From positions 41,068,987-41,132,986 of the forward strand of contig NC_012878.2 in assembly GCF_000003195.3 (NCBI RefSeq): a stretch of DNA of 64,000 bases, read 5' to 3'. The notes under the pieces are model-generated. The model worked only from the letters and a program-made list of their open reading frames with translations, made no database searches and was not told the origin of the DNA. The position numbers were made by a program, and so were the translations under genes. The stretch is from Sorghum bicolor (Eukaryota > Streptophyta > Magnoliopsida > Poales > Poaceae). Below are positions 32,927 to 44,163 of this stretch, one piece after another. The first letter of the stretch is position 1. Every line of letters starts with the position of its first letter.

Positions 32927-35900
32927 ATGGCTGATGAAGGAGGAAGAGGCCGTGGTCGAGGTCGAGGCCGTGGCCGTGGACGTGGCCGTGGCGCACCGGT
33001 GGACCCACCGCCACCACCACAGCCTGTGACAATAGAGCAGCTCATGTTGATGCAAACTCAATTGATGCAAACTATGATGGATCGCCTGGATCACCAGCCC
33101 GCCGTTGTACCACCACCGGTCCAGGTTCGAGATAAGAGGGGAGAGTTCATGAAGGGACGTTCCCCTATTTTTACACATGCTAGTGACCCTTTAGAAGCTG
33201 ATGATTGGTTAAGAGCTGTGGAGAAGTAGCTGAACATTGCTCAGTGCAATGACATGGAGAAGGTGTTGTATGCCTCCGGGCAACTGCAAGGGGCTGCACA
33301 GGAGTGGTGGGAGTCCTACCAATATGGACACCCAGACAACGCACCGCCTGTCACTTGGAGGGAATTCACCGAGAGTTTTCGGTCTTACCACATTCCAGAG
33401 GGGCTCATCGAGCTCAAACAAGAGGAGTTCCGTGCTCTCAAGCAAGGCTCCATGACTGTCGCTGAGTACCGTGACAAGTTCGCTCAATTGTCACGTTACG
33501 CTCCGGGTGAAGTAGCCAAGGATTCTGACAAGAAACGTCGTTTCCTGAAAGGACTGTATGATGGCCTGCAACTGCAGTTGATGTCCAATGTTTACCCCAG
33601 CTTCCAGGAACTTGTGAACCGCGCTATTGTGATTGACAATAAGCGCAAAGAGATGGATGCGAAGAAGAGGAAGATTCAGGGGCAGGCATCTAGCAGCAAC
33701 ACTCGGCCGCGCGTGTTTCCTCAGCAGGGCTTTCCTCCCAGGAACCAGAGGCCCCCTAGTCAGTGGAATCAGGGCCAGTACCCTCCGCGCAACCAAAACC
33801 AGAACCAGCAGCATCCCCAGTACCAGCAGCAGTTTGGTAATCAACGCCCTCAGCAGCAAGCTAACCCCCAGGCACCACGTCCAGGTGTGCCCAACAGTGC
33901 TCCAGTGAAGACAACAGTGGCAAACAACCCCAATGCTTGCTACCGTTGTGGTGAAGTGGGTCACTATGCCCATCAGTGCCCGAAGAAGCAGAACCCCTCA
34001 GTTCCACAGAATCAGAACAACAATCAGAGGTCCAGTGCTCGACCACCCCACACTGGAAAGGTGAACCATGTGTCTACTGAATCAGCTCAGGAGGCACCTG
34101 AGGTCATGCTGGGTACGTTCAGTATCAACTCCATCCCTGCTACTGTACTTTTTGATTCCGGAGCTTCGCATTCTTTTATCTCGCAAGCTTTTGTTAAAGT
34201 ACATAGCATAGCTTTATGTGCCATGAAAAACTCAATGCTAGTGAATTCACCGGGGGGTACTATGCCAGCAAACTATTGGAGTCCCTCCACTAGTGTTTCT
34301 CTAAGGGGGGTAGAGTTCAAAGTAAACCCCATTGTGCTAAGAACTTCTGGTATTGACCTTAACCTGGGAATGGATTGGATGAAACAACATCGGGCAGTGA
34401 TTCAATGCCAGGAGAAGTCTGTGGTAGTAACATCACCTAAATGGGATAGAATTTGTGTAGAAGTGGCAGTGCAAGCACCTCCAACTACTACCGTGAACCA
34501 GTTGACTGATGAGGTCAATGAGGAGAACCAAGTGGTGGATGACTTCCCTGATGTGTTCCCTGATGAATTGCCAGGTATGCCACCTGACCGAGACATCGAA
34601 TTCCTTATTGAACTTTTACCTGGAACTGCACCTATAGCTAAAAGACCTTATAGAATGGGAGTGAATGAACTAGAGGAACTTAAGAAACAAATTAAGGAGT
34701 TGTTAGAGAAGGATTTTATTCATCCTAGTTCATCACCTTGGGGAGCACCCGTTATCTTTGTCGATAAGAAAGATGGTACCAGGAGAATGTGTGTGGATTA
34801 CCGGTCACTAAATGAAGTAACCATCAAAAACAAGTACCCTTTGCCTAGAATTGATGACCCGTTTGATCAGTTAAAACGTGCTTGTGTGTTCTCAAAAATA
34901 GACCTTCGATCTGGTTATCACCAACTGAAAATCCGTGCTTCGGATGTACCTAAGACAGCCTTCACTACTAGGTATGGCCTGTATGAGTACACAGTTATGT
35001 CTTTTGGGCTAACCAATGCACCCGCATATTTCATGTATCTCATGAACAAGGTGTTCATGGAGTTCTTGGATAAGTTTGTAGTGGTGTTCATTGATGACAT
35101 ACTCATCTTTTCCAAAACTAAAGAGGAACATGCAGAGCATCTGAGGCTAGTCTTGCAGAAGCTTAGAGAACATAAGCTATATGCCAAAAGAAGCAAGTGT
35201 GAGTTTTGGCTAAAGGAGGTCTCCTTTCTGGGACACGTGGTCTCTAGTGGAGGGATAGCCGTGGACCCCAGCAAGGTGCAAGATGTGTTGAATTGGAAAC
35301 CCCCGACCAATGTGAGTGAAATCCGTAGCTTTCTGGGATTGGCCGGATATTATAGGAGATTCATTGAAGGATTCTCTAAACTTGCTAAGCCCATGACGGC
35401 CTTATTAGAGAAGAGTGCTAAGTTTGTTTGGTCAGACAAATGTCAGGCTAACTTTGAGGAGTTAAAGAAGAGGTTGACCACGGCTCCAGTGTTGACCTTA
35501 CCTGACTTAAGCAAGAGCTTCTCCATCTATTGTGATGCTTCTCGCTTAGGTTTAGGTTGTGTGCTCATGCAAGAAGGCAGAGTAGTGGCCTATGCATCTA
35601 GGCAGTTGAGAAAACATGAGTTGAATTACCCTACTCATGATCTGGAACTAGCCGCAGTGGTCCATGCTTTAAAAATTTGGAGGCATTACTTGATTGGTCA
35701 CAAGTGTGATATTTACACAGACCATAAGAGCCTAAAGTATATCTTCACCCAGTCAGACCTGAATCTGAGGCAACGTCGTTGGTTAGAGTTGATCAAGGAT
35801 TATGACCTGGAAGTGCATTATCACCCTGGGAAAGCAAATGTAGTTGCAGATGCACTTAGTAGGAAAAGCTATGTCAACAGACTTCAGCTGACATTTATTC

Positions 35901-37408
35901 CAGCTGAGTTGCGAGCCGAAATAGAGCACCTTAACATAGGCTTTGTGAATCATACCATGGGTCTAGAGGTAGAGCCAACATTGGAACAAGAGATACGTAA
36001 GAGTCAGTTGGAGGATGAGAAATTAAAAGAGATAGCAGATAATGTAGTGCTTGGAAAGGCACCAGGCTTCAGGATAGATGAGAATGGTACCCTATGGTTT
36101 GGGAAAAGGATATGTGTGCCTGAAGTGAAGGTTATCCGAGAGACAATTCTGCGTGAGGCGCATGACTCTGCTTATTCAATACACCCTGGGAGTACCAAGA
36201 TGTATTTGGACCTAAAGGAGAGATATTGATGGTATGGATTGAAAAGGGATGTAGCAGATTATGTTGCTTTATGTGACACCTGTCAGAGGGTGAAAGCTGA
36301 GCACCAACGACCTGCAGGGTTGTTGCAACCAATGCAGATACCCGAATGGAAATGGGAAGAAGTCGGTATGGACTTTATTACCGGGTTGCCACGTACTCAA
36401 CGTGGATATGACTCGATTTGGGTAATAGTAGACCGACTCACTAAGGTTGCACATTTCTTACCAGTCAAAACCAACTACAAAGGGGCAAGGTTAGCCGAGC
36501 TATACATGGAAAGGATTGTGTGCTTATATAGAGTTCCAAAGAAGATTGTGTCCGACCGAGGAACTCAGTTTACATCGCACTTTTGGCACAAAGTACATAG
36601 ATCCTTGGGAACTAAGCTGAACTTCAGTTCTGCTTATCATCCCCAGACTGATGGACAGACAGAGAGAATTAATCAAATATTGGAGGACATGCTGAGAGCT
36701 TGTGCTCTGCAATATGGCACAAGTTGGGACAAAAGTCTGCCGTATGCTGAGTTTTCCTATAACAACAGCTACCAGAAGAGTCTCAAGATGGCACCATTTG
36801 AAGCTTTGTATGGTCGCAAGTGTAGGACACCTTTATTCTGGAATCAAACTGGTGAGACATAGGTGTTTGGACCAGACGTCCTAAGAAGTGCTGAAGAATA
36901 AGTGAGGATGATTAGGGACAATCTAAGAGTGGCACAGTCGAGGCAGAAAAGTTATGCCGACACCCGAAGAAGGGACTTGAGCTTCAAAGAGGGTGATTTT
37001 GTATATCTGAAGGTATCTCCAATGAGGAGTGTGAAGAGATTCAATGTGAAGGGTAAGCTAGCACCGAGATACGTCGGACCTTTCAGGATTCTTGCAAGAC
37101 GTGGAGAAGTAGCCTATCAGTTAGAACTTCCTGAGAGTTTGTCAGGTGTACATGATGTATTCCATGTTTCTCAGTTGAAGAAGTGTTTGCGGGTACCTGA
37201 AGAGCAGATTCCAATAGAAGAGTTGACCGTTAAAGAAGATCTCACATATGAAGAGTACCCAATAAAGATCTTGGAAACTGCAGACAGAGTTACAAGAAGC
37301 AGAACTATAAAGATGTGTAAAGTACAATTGAACCGTTATACCGAAGATGAAGCCACCTGGGAAAGAGAAGAGGATTTGAGAAAGTCGTATCCACAACTGT
37401 TTGAGTAA
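32927..37408 (+). pseudogene. chromovirus gag-pol polyprotein with chromodomain, four nonsense codons
   Basis: One continuous frame of about 1,494 codons. Gag begins with an Arg/Gly repeat (residues 5-22), then the capsid-like core ([26 protein letters not shown]), a Gln/Pro/Asn-rich linker, and a CCHC knuckle at residues 338-351. The protease has [10 protein letters not shown] (catalytic Asp410). RT has [20 protein letters not shown] and FIDD at 721-724. RNase H has [15 protein letters not shown] and [10 protein letters not shown]. Integrase has an HHCC zinc domain ending CDTC, then GMDFITGLP, SDRGTQF and GQTERINQIL. A C-terminal chromodomain-like segment (PIKILETADRVTRSRTIKM...) ends at the stop 37406-37408, placing it in the chromoviruses (Tekay/Del type). 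Stops: TAG 33227-33229, TGA 36227-36229 (within the integrase zinc domain, at a Trp site), TAG 36860-36862 and TAA 36899-36901. Confidence 0.95.
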
Positions 37409-37441
37409 GCATCACCCAATCTCGAGGACGGGATTATTTTT

Positions 37442-37452
37442 AAGGGGGGTAG
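37442..37452 (+). other. polypurine tract
   Basis: AAGGGGGGTAG lies 3 nt before the 3' LTR, after a CTCGAGGACGGGATT block that is shared with the family B element (minus strand, just right of 53836). Confidence 0.92.
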
Positions 37453-37455
37453 AAT

Positions 37456-40400
37456 TGTAACACCCAAAACTTGGCTCTTTTAAAAATAGATGAATTTGAC
37501 TTTATTAAATAATTTTGTGAGCATTTTCAATATAGGAAAATAAATAAATTTGGAGAAATTAAAATTAAATATAAGTCAGGCTAATATTTTGTTGCATACA
37601 TGCTGGTGCATTTCTTTTATGTGATGAGTGGTTTGAAGAAAGGAATTTGAATTCAAAAATTCGTTTGGAAAAGAGTTTGGAAATTTTGTTTGGAAAATAA
37701 AAAGGAAAAGTTTTTCTCTCTTCCCCCTCCTTCTTTTCGGCCTTGTGGCAGAAACCCGCGCGCTCCCTTTCTCCTTCTTGGGCCTGGCCCAGCCGGCTCC
37801 CCTCCCATCCCCTTTTTTTTCTCTCTGGCGGCTGATGGGTGGGGCCCACCATTCAGGACCACCCCCTACCTCCAACCGCCCCGCCCCCGAGTCTCTCTCG
37901 GTTGGAAACTGCCCAGACCGAAGCTCCCGCGCCCACGATCCCCTCCTTCCCCCGCGCTTCGGTCACTTGAAGANNNNNNNNNNNNNNNNNNNNNNNNNNN
38001 NNNNNNNNNNNNNNNNNNNNNNNNNNNNNNNNNNNNNNNNNNNNNNNNNNNNNNNNNNNNNNNNNNNNNNNNNCCCCCCCCCCCCCCCGCGTGCGAGCCG
38101 CCTCTTCTCCCCATTTTCCCCTCTCTCCCCTCGGCTCTACTCCCAATCGCGTGTGCGCAGAAAACCGTCGCCGAAGTTCTTCGCCCGCCGCGTGAAGCTT
38201 CCTTCCAGAGCCGGTTTCGCTCCGATTTAGCGCCGTGGTGAGCTTCCTCTCCCTTCCCGCTCCCTCCCCATCCTGTTGCCGAGTGAATCGTGGCCCGGAG
38301 TCCCGGTTCCGCGAGCTCCGACGGGACGTTCATGGCGCCGCCGTGAACCTTCTCGGAAACTGCCTCCTCGACCGCGTTTTTGGGGTGGAATGGACTCGCA
38401 TCGCTCTCCTCTTTCTCCCAGTTCAATCGGAATCGAAAACCGTGCACCGTAGCACCTCCTCCGCTCAACTCCGGCAAGCTTGAAGGGCCGGCCATGGTGG
38501 CCACCGTGTTCTGCCGGAGGTGGACTGTGCGCCGTCCCTTTCCTCTCTCTCTCCTTTTTTTATTTTTTTCTTTTAATCTGGTGCGTTCAAACTTGATCCA
38601 ACGGCCAGAAACACTTGATACCCCTTCATATGATATTTTGTTAAAGAGCCCCCCAGGAATTCCATTTTCGCGCGCGCAGTCCTCGGCCAGAGGAATTTTC
38701 AGGATTTATTTCGTTTATTTAAATTCGTTTAGACTCTGTTTTATTTACAGAATTGCCACCGCATTGTTTTAGCTATAAAATCGTCGTTTGAACTCCGAAT
38801 CGATCCAATCAAGTTGCGTTAGTTTTGTAATTTCGTAAGCTTCGTGTTGGTACCACTGTTGTTTAGGTTTACCACTGTTAGATTTCCTAGTTAATTACAA
38901 GTCCATAGATTGCTGTTGAAATTCCGTTAAAAGCGTAACTTTCGCGTCGTAAGTCCGTTTTTCGTGAATTTCGCGTTGACGTGATCGTAGCAGCACGTAG
39001 ATGATTTTGGAAAACTTTTATTTAAGTTATTTACTGCTGGTGTACTGTTCTAACTTTAGGAATTGTTCTCTTGCATGTTTGTCTTGGTATGCGTGATGAT
39101 TGTGATGTATTGATCGAGCCTAGACGGTGAGGAGTATTTCGGGAGTCCGGAGCTCTTTGGGGATCAGCAGGACCAGCAGGACCAGCAGGAGTACGTGAAT
39201 CAAGGCAAGTATAGCATGGGCCTACCTTGTTGTCCTACTCATTTTTTTCAAGCATTTCACCCTGCATGTGTATAAAATTGCAAACTATAAGGACATCCTA
39301 GCTATTGATGACAATTACCTTGTTCACAAGGGTTTTTATTGCATATGGGTAGAAGTGCTAGTGCTCTAACTCCAATTATATATGATCTGAAATCAGTGAT
39401 GGAACCATAGTTAATTGATTAAACATGATTATGATAAATGGAACATAGGGCTATGGTACAAATGACTGTTGGTCATGTTGTCCTAGACCCTCCGTAAGGA
39501 CTTATCTGTCGACAAAAGCTGGGACTTACAGTGCAACCGGGAGAGTCACATGGCTCTGACTTTAGCTCAGTAATAGGACCTTTTCTAACTCGTTAGAGGT
39601 TACCCGAAAGGGCGCAAGAGGCGCTTGCCACTTTGGGTGTAGGGCTGCCCCTGTTTCTATGAGTATAGCCGCGATGGAAATGTGCCATAGGAAAGGGGGG
39701 TTTTCTACATCTGCCTGCCGAGGAAACCTCGCGGCCCTAACTGGTTAGAATAGGCCTATGGAAGGCTTCATAGTGTACCCTGCCCGCTCACCTTGGTAGT
39801 GTTTGGGGGTCGACGGATCCCGGGCATATGGGCAACACGACTCACGGTGAAAGTGCACAACCTCTGCAGAGTGTATAACTATTATAACAGCCGTGCTCAC
39901 GGTCACGAGCGGCCCGAAAAACTCACAGAATAACTGGTTTCTGATGGCTTTATGGTACATGATGATGTATGATTATGCTTTAATGTGACTTAATGACTTA
40001 CTATGGTTCTAATAACTGATCATATGGGATATTTGGGAGCTTAAGCATAAACTAAAATAATTAATGATAAAACACTGACCTACTAAAAAGCTGATGCAGT
40101 AAACCTAGTCTAGCCTGTTTGAGCCTCATAAATCCTCATGCTATGCTTGTGGAGTACGAGATGTACTCACGTTTGTATATTTCTTTTCTTTGGATAAAAA
40201 TCCCGGATGGGTAACAGATGGTGGTAGCTATGAGGACTACCCGGAGGACTATTAGGCTTGTGCTTCACCAGTCGACCTTCCCTGTGTGAGGGCCATGAGA
40301 TAGTTATCTTAGATTATCATATTTATATTTCCGCTATTATGCCAGACTTTGTGATGTATTAACTACGTTTGTTGTAAACACTGCGATGAAGGTATTTAAT

Positions 40401-40480
40401 TTGTGACTTATGTGTGTGATTGATCTCTGGGCGCACATAAGTTTATACATTCAATTTCTTCCTTGAAATTGGGTGTGACA
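37456..40480 (+). repeat. 3' LTR of the family A chromovirus
   Basis: 3,025 bp including 100 N; without them it is 2,925 bp, against 2,918 bp for the 5' LTR. It carries the same internal landmarks, including the hairpin at 40152-40168. Confidence 0.95.
37974..38073. other. assembly gap (100 N) at a C homopolymer
   Basis: Exactly 100 N sit between CTTGAAGA and a C15 run. In the 5' LTR the same position reads CTTGAAGAACA followed by a C14 run. The real missing sequence is therefore probably only a few bases. Confidence 0.9.
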
Positions 40481-40485
40481 TTAAT

Positions 40486-40867
40486 GTATTCCAAAATGGC
40501 TTGTAAAGCGATAGATGTTGTCCTACAGAACATCTTTAAGGAATACAACTATATGAGTTCGACTGCTAGTCATAGTCTATGAGATCTGGGTGATCTCTAG
40601 ATACTCATGAATGGGCTAGAAGTGTGACTTATATGCTTCAACCAGAGAGGATGCTCTTGTAGCCTAGTATCACTTATGAGTTTAGTGGAAACTTATTTTA
40701 CACAGAACTTGCAATTCAAGGCATAGTCCATTGTTCAAGTTGTGATTAAGTGTAATCTTTATTCTAGGTGGAAGTTTAACTTAACAGTCTCCACCGAAAC
40801 AACTGATATATGAAACGACATGGAGTTTTGAGAGCATTACTTATGTGCCCTAGAAATAGGTGAGGAT
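40486..40867 (+). other. copia 3' untranslated region, right part
   Basis: Continuation of the copia sequence after the chromovirus. There is no ORF. A purine-rich GGTGAGGA (40859-40866) right before the 3' LTR is the likely PPT remnant. Confidence 0.7.
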
Positions 40868-42052
40868 TGTTAAATATTATATGGGTTTTGGCCTATATAT
40901 TATTTGATGATAATTAATTCTAGAACCCGTAATAAATGTTATACTACAAACAGTTTAATCTTGGATTGGTATTTGACCTTTTGTTAACTTAACCTAAATA
41001 GACGGCTTGTAATAGCTCCTATAGAGAAGTTGAAGAAGGGAATGAGGGGCCACACGTGCACGCGCCGCCGCTGCTGAGCCGAGCATGCGTGTGTGCGTGC
41101 GGTGTCATGCCATGTCGAGCCAAGGCAAGCGTGGTGAGCGAGTGTGCGTGTTGTGACGAGACGAGACGTGCACACGCGTGTGCATACGTTTTGCGGATAG
41201 AATAGAAAAGGGAGGAAAAATGGGATCCAGATTCAAATCATTTCTGTTATCATATTGATAGTGATTGATCGGCTATTTCCTCTCTCGCCTATTTCTTTCC
41301 ATCCCTGCAAACTCCTTCCCTTCCTAGAATCATTCCTTGTGAAGCAGCACTGAGTCTTCCCTATCTCGAACGTCTACGCGCATGGAGAGATCGGGAGAGC
41401 AGGTCTTCGGAATCCGACGCCTCGCATCGAGACACCTTCTCGGGTGTGCGGGTAATCAGGTTTTTGGGAAGCGTCTTCCACGACTGCTTGCCTTTGTCTC
41501 CTTCCTTGTATCGTCTCGTCTTCTTCCTGGTGGACGCTCGCAGGATCGTATCATCTTCTTTCTGGTGTACACTCATGGATTGGAATGTCTTCTTCGTGGT
41601 GGACATTCACGGTTTTTGGGGAGCGTCTTCCATGACTGCTCGCCTTCGTCTCCTTTCTCGGATCGTCTGGTCTTCTTCCTGGTGGACGTTTGCGGGATCA
41701 TGTCGCCTTCTTCCTAGTGTACGCTCGTGGATCATAACGTCTTTTTCGTCGTGGACGTTCATGGGACTGCACTGCGAACCTCTTTCTGCATCAACTGTGG
41801 CCCACTACTTCAAGCAACACATTATATCGACTAGTTCGAATGGAGCCGTCGGTGGCTTTGGCACTGGTACCTCCTCTAGGTACATCTCTAATATGTTTTG
41901 TGTAATTTTTAGTATATCTACAATCATTATTTGCAATGTTTATCACTCGTTTGAGTAGCGATAAAATTGCACATGTGCACATATTTGCCACCACCTTGCT
42001 GATTATAATTTTATGGATTAAATTAAACATTAAATTGTGTAAATTTGTAACA
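40868..42052 (+). mobile_element. 3' LTR of nested copia element, with internal duplication
   Basis: 1,185 bp, TGTTAAATATTATATGGG to TAACA. It is 218 bp longer than the 5' LTR because of a 152-bp tandem duplication (41459-41610 and 41611-41762) and about 60 bp of extra GC-rich, GTGCGTG-type sequence near 41085-41160. The following ACAGG corresponds to the left target site ACGGG. Confidence 0.9.
41459..41762 (+). repeat. 152-bp tandem duplication in the copia 3' LTR
   Basis: Both units start GGTTTTTGGG and run through CGTCTTCC, TGGTGGACG and GTGGACNTTCA at matching offsets. The 5' LTR has a single unit (about 23743-23890). The copies have since diverged. Confidence 0.88.
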
Positions 42053-42103
42053 ACAGGGAATCTTGAATTTTTTTTTGATTTATTGGAGGAACTAAACAAG
42101 GCC
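42053..42103. mobile_element. right end of the split MITE
   Basis: It continues the MITE from 23209: GGGAATCTTGAA, then GGAACTAAACAAGGCC at 42088-42103. Confidence 0.85.
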
Positions 42104-42315
42104 TTAATTAATTATTTTTATCTATATTTAATACTTTATGCATGTGTCACAAAATTTGATATCACGGGGAATCTTGATTTTTTTTGGAGGAACTAAACAA
42201 GGCCTTAATTAGTTATTTTTTATCTATATTTAATGATTCATGCATGTGCCACAAAACTCGATGTGACGTGGAATCTTGAACTTTTTTTGATTTTTGTGAG
42301 GAACTAAACAAGGCC
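42104..42315. repeat. two further tandem copies of the MITE right end
   Basis: 42104-42204 (101 bp) and 42205-42315 (111 bp) each start TTAATTA.TTATTTTT, contain TATATTTAAT, CATGCATGTG, TCACG or TGACG and GGAATCTTGA, and end GGAACTAAACAAGGCC. Each repeats only the right-hand third of the MITE. Confidence 0.88.
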
Positions 42316-42921
42316 TTAACCTCTTGAAACTCCTCTATCTTAAGTTCTTTCATATCATTGACACATGTATAAATAAGTAGGAGAATACTCCGTACGTTGC
42401 TACATGAATGCGGTGGATTACATGGCATGATGATGTGGACAAACAAAATACTCATGTGTCTTGCTGATATGGATATTACAATTTTATGGCTAGTGGATTT
42501 TAGTTGTGTGAGATAGTGTATTGCTTAGTTGGACAACTTGTTTGTTGAGAGAAATATAACGACTTGCTGACATGGACACTTGGGCTAGTGGATTTTTAAT
42601 TATATGTGATAGTGGGTTCCTTAGTTGGACAACTTGCATGTTGAGAGAAATATATAGTGGGGTTTAGTTGTATAGGAGTACTAGGAGGATATCCCACGCG
42701 TTGCTGCGGGAATGCGGATTAGTGGATTGGGTGGTACGGTGATGTGGACAAATAAAATACTTATATGTGTCTTGCTGATGTGGACATTACAATTGTATGG
42801 CTAGTGGATTTTAGTTGTGTGTGATAGTACATTGTTTTTAATTATGTGTGACAGTGGGATACTTAGTTGGACAACTTGTATGTTGAGAGAAATAGGTAGT
42901 GGGGTTAAGCTTTATAGGAGT
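42316..42921. repeat. two diverged tandem copies of an unclassified ~300-bp repeat
   Basis: The blocks CGTTGCTNNNNGAATGCGG, GATGTGGACAAA, TGTCTTGCTGAT, ATGGCTAGTGGATTTTAG and GGACAACTTG.ATGTTGAGAGAAAT occur in the same order at about 42395-42680 and 42695-42905. The first copy also contains a shorter internal duplication (two GGACAACTTG blocks). No ORF; transposon class unknown. Confidence 0.6.
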
Positions 42922-42944
42922 ATAAGATAAGATAAGATAAGATT
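42922..42944. repeat. (AAGAT)n pentanucleotide microsatellite
   Basis: Four AAGAT units follow GGAGTAT at the end of the ~300-bp repeats. Confidence 0.85.
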
Positions 42945-44158
42945 ATTATGATATATAGACACACACGCAAAAATATATTCTCGTGTTCTTGTCTTTTTAT
43001 TGAATTATTTATATTCATCTAGTGAGCATGTTCTACCGTGGTCTAAAATCTTACATTTCATAAGTTTGGAGTTTTGTGGCTAAATTTAGTAGTGCAACTA
43101 ATGAAAGTTGATTATTCTTTCTCTATCTGGTTATGAACATTTTATTGATTATTCTATATGTGTTTTCATTCTTTGCATTGCACATCTATTATTCTTCCAT
43201 ATGTATTAAATTGAAACTTAAATTTAAGTTATACCAAATCTTGTTGTATCCCTTTCTTGACATCACAAACTCGTATGTTGGCTTTTAACTTTTGGTCTTA
43301 TTAGTTATTGCAGTTTTTTTATCCACGCGTTAAGTTCAAACTCTAGTTCTTTATTTTATCTTTTATTTATGATTTCCCCCCTTTTATATTAGAAAATAGA
43401 TTCTAGATTCTACTCTTATCTACTACAATGGTATAAAAAGTTCTTTCAAACTCCACTAGGACACTTAAGATGTCAAATTTATTTTTATATCAAAGGATCA
43501 TATGTGAACACATAGTGCTTAAACCAAATTACATAATTATTTATATATCATATGCTTATGTTAGTTGTATAATTTATCTGAAGTAACAACTAACAAAATT
43601 TATTGTTATAGAATATCAATATTATTTAATGTGAATTGTTAGTATTATTGGTATATTTGGCTTGAAAAAGAAAAACTTTTACACTATTAATAAACAACTA
43701 AATAAAGATTGTTTTTATCTTAATGCAATCTGTGCCACCATACATAGCATTTATGCTTAATTTTAATTAATTGTAGAAATGTGTAGTTTAGAAACATCTA
43801 GCACACTTTATGGTTATTGAATTATTTTTTTCCATAATACCTTATATTGGTATAATACTTAGATTTAATGGATATATTAGTCTATATTTTATAGTGACAA
43901 AGATGGATAATTTAAATACAAATTAAAGGGGCTACTTTATATCAGTTGTCATGATGCGGGTAGTTTAAAAGAAAATTTAGGAGTGACCTTGCGTTAGCTT
44001 TCGTAATGGTAAAGCTGGGCAATTTAAATGCAAATTTAGGGGGCTACTTTATTTCACCTTTCAAAATGACAAATAAGTTGGGTAATCTAGATGCAAATTT
44101 ATTGGTTGGTACTTTATGTATTTTTGATGTGAGTATTTTTTTAATTAGAACATAATAG
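42945..44158. other. AT-rich unassigned region with degenerate repeats near its end
   Basis: No gene. About 43900-44105 holds three degenerate units of roughly 75-85 bp containing AATTTAAATGCAAATTTA and GGGCTACTTTAT. The region ends at ATGGT (44159-44163), the target duplication of the next LTR. Confidence 0.45.
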
Positions 44159-44163
44159 ATGGT

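Larger units (their letters stand above)
28215..40480 (+). mobile_element. complete Tekay/Del-like gypsy chromovirus (family A), TSD TTAAT
   Basis: This full-length element has 2.9-3.0-kb LTRs, a PBS, an extra 5' ORF, gag-pol in one frame, a chromodomain and a PPT. It is flanked by perfect TTAAT duplications (28210-28214 and 40481-40485). It sits inside the 3' untranslated region of the copia element. The two LTRs differ at a few tens of positions by eye (roughly 1-2 percent), so it is younger than its copia host. Every disruption of the coding frames that I can see is a nonsense substitution; no frameshift is present. Confidence 0.95.

Noticed and set aside
37690..38504. Long ORFs running through the N gap
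   Set aside because: The frame across N is meaningless, and the same region in the 5' LTR is LTR sequence without a supported gene.
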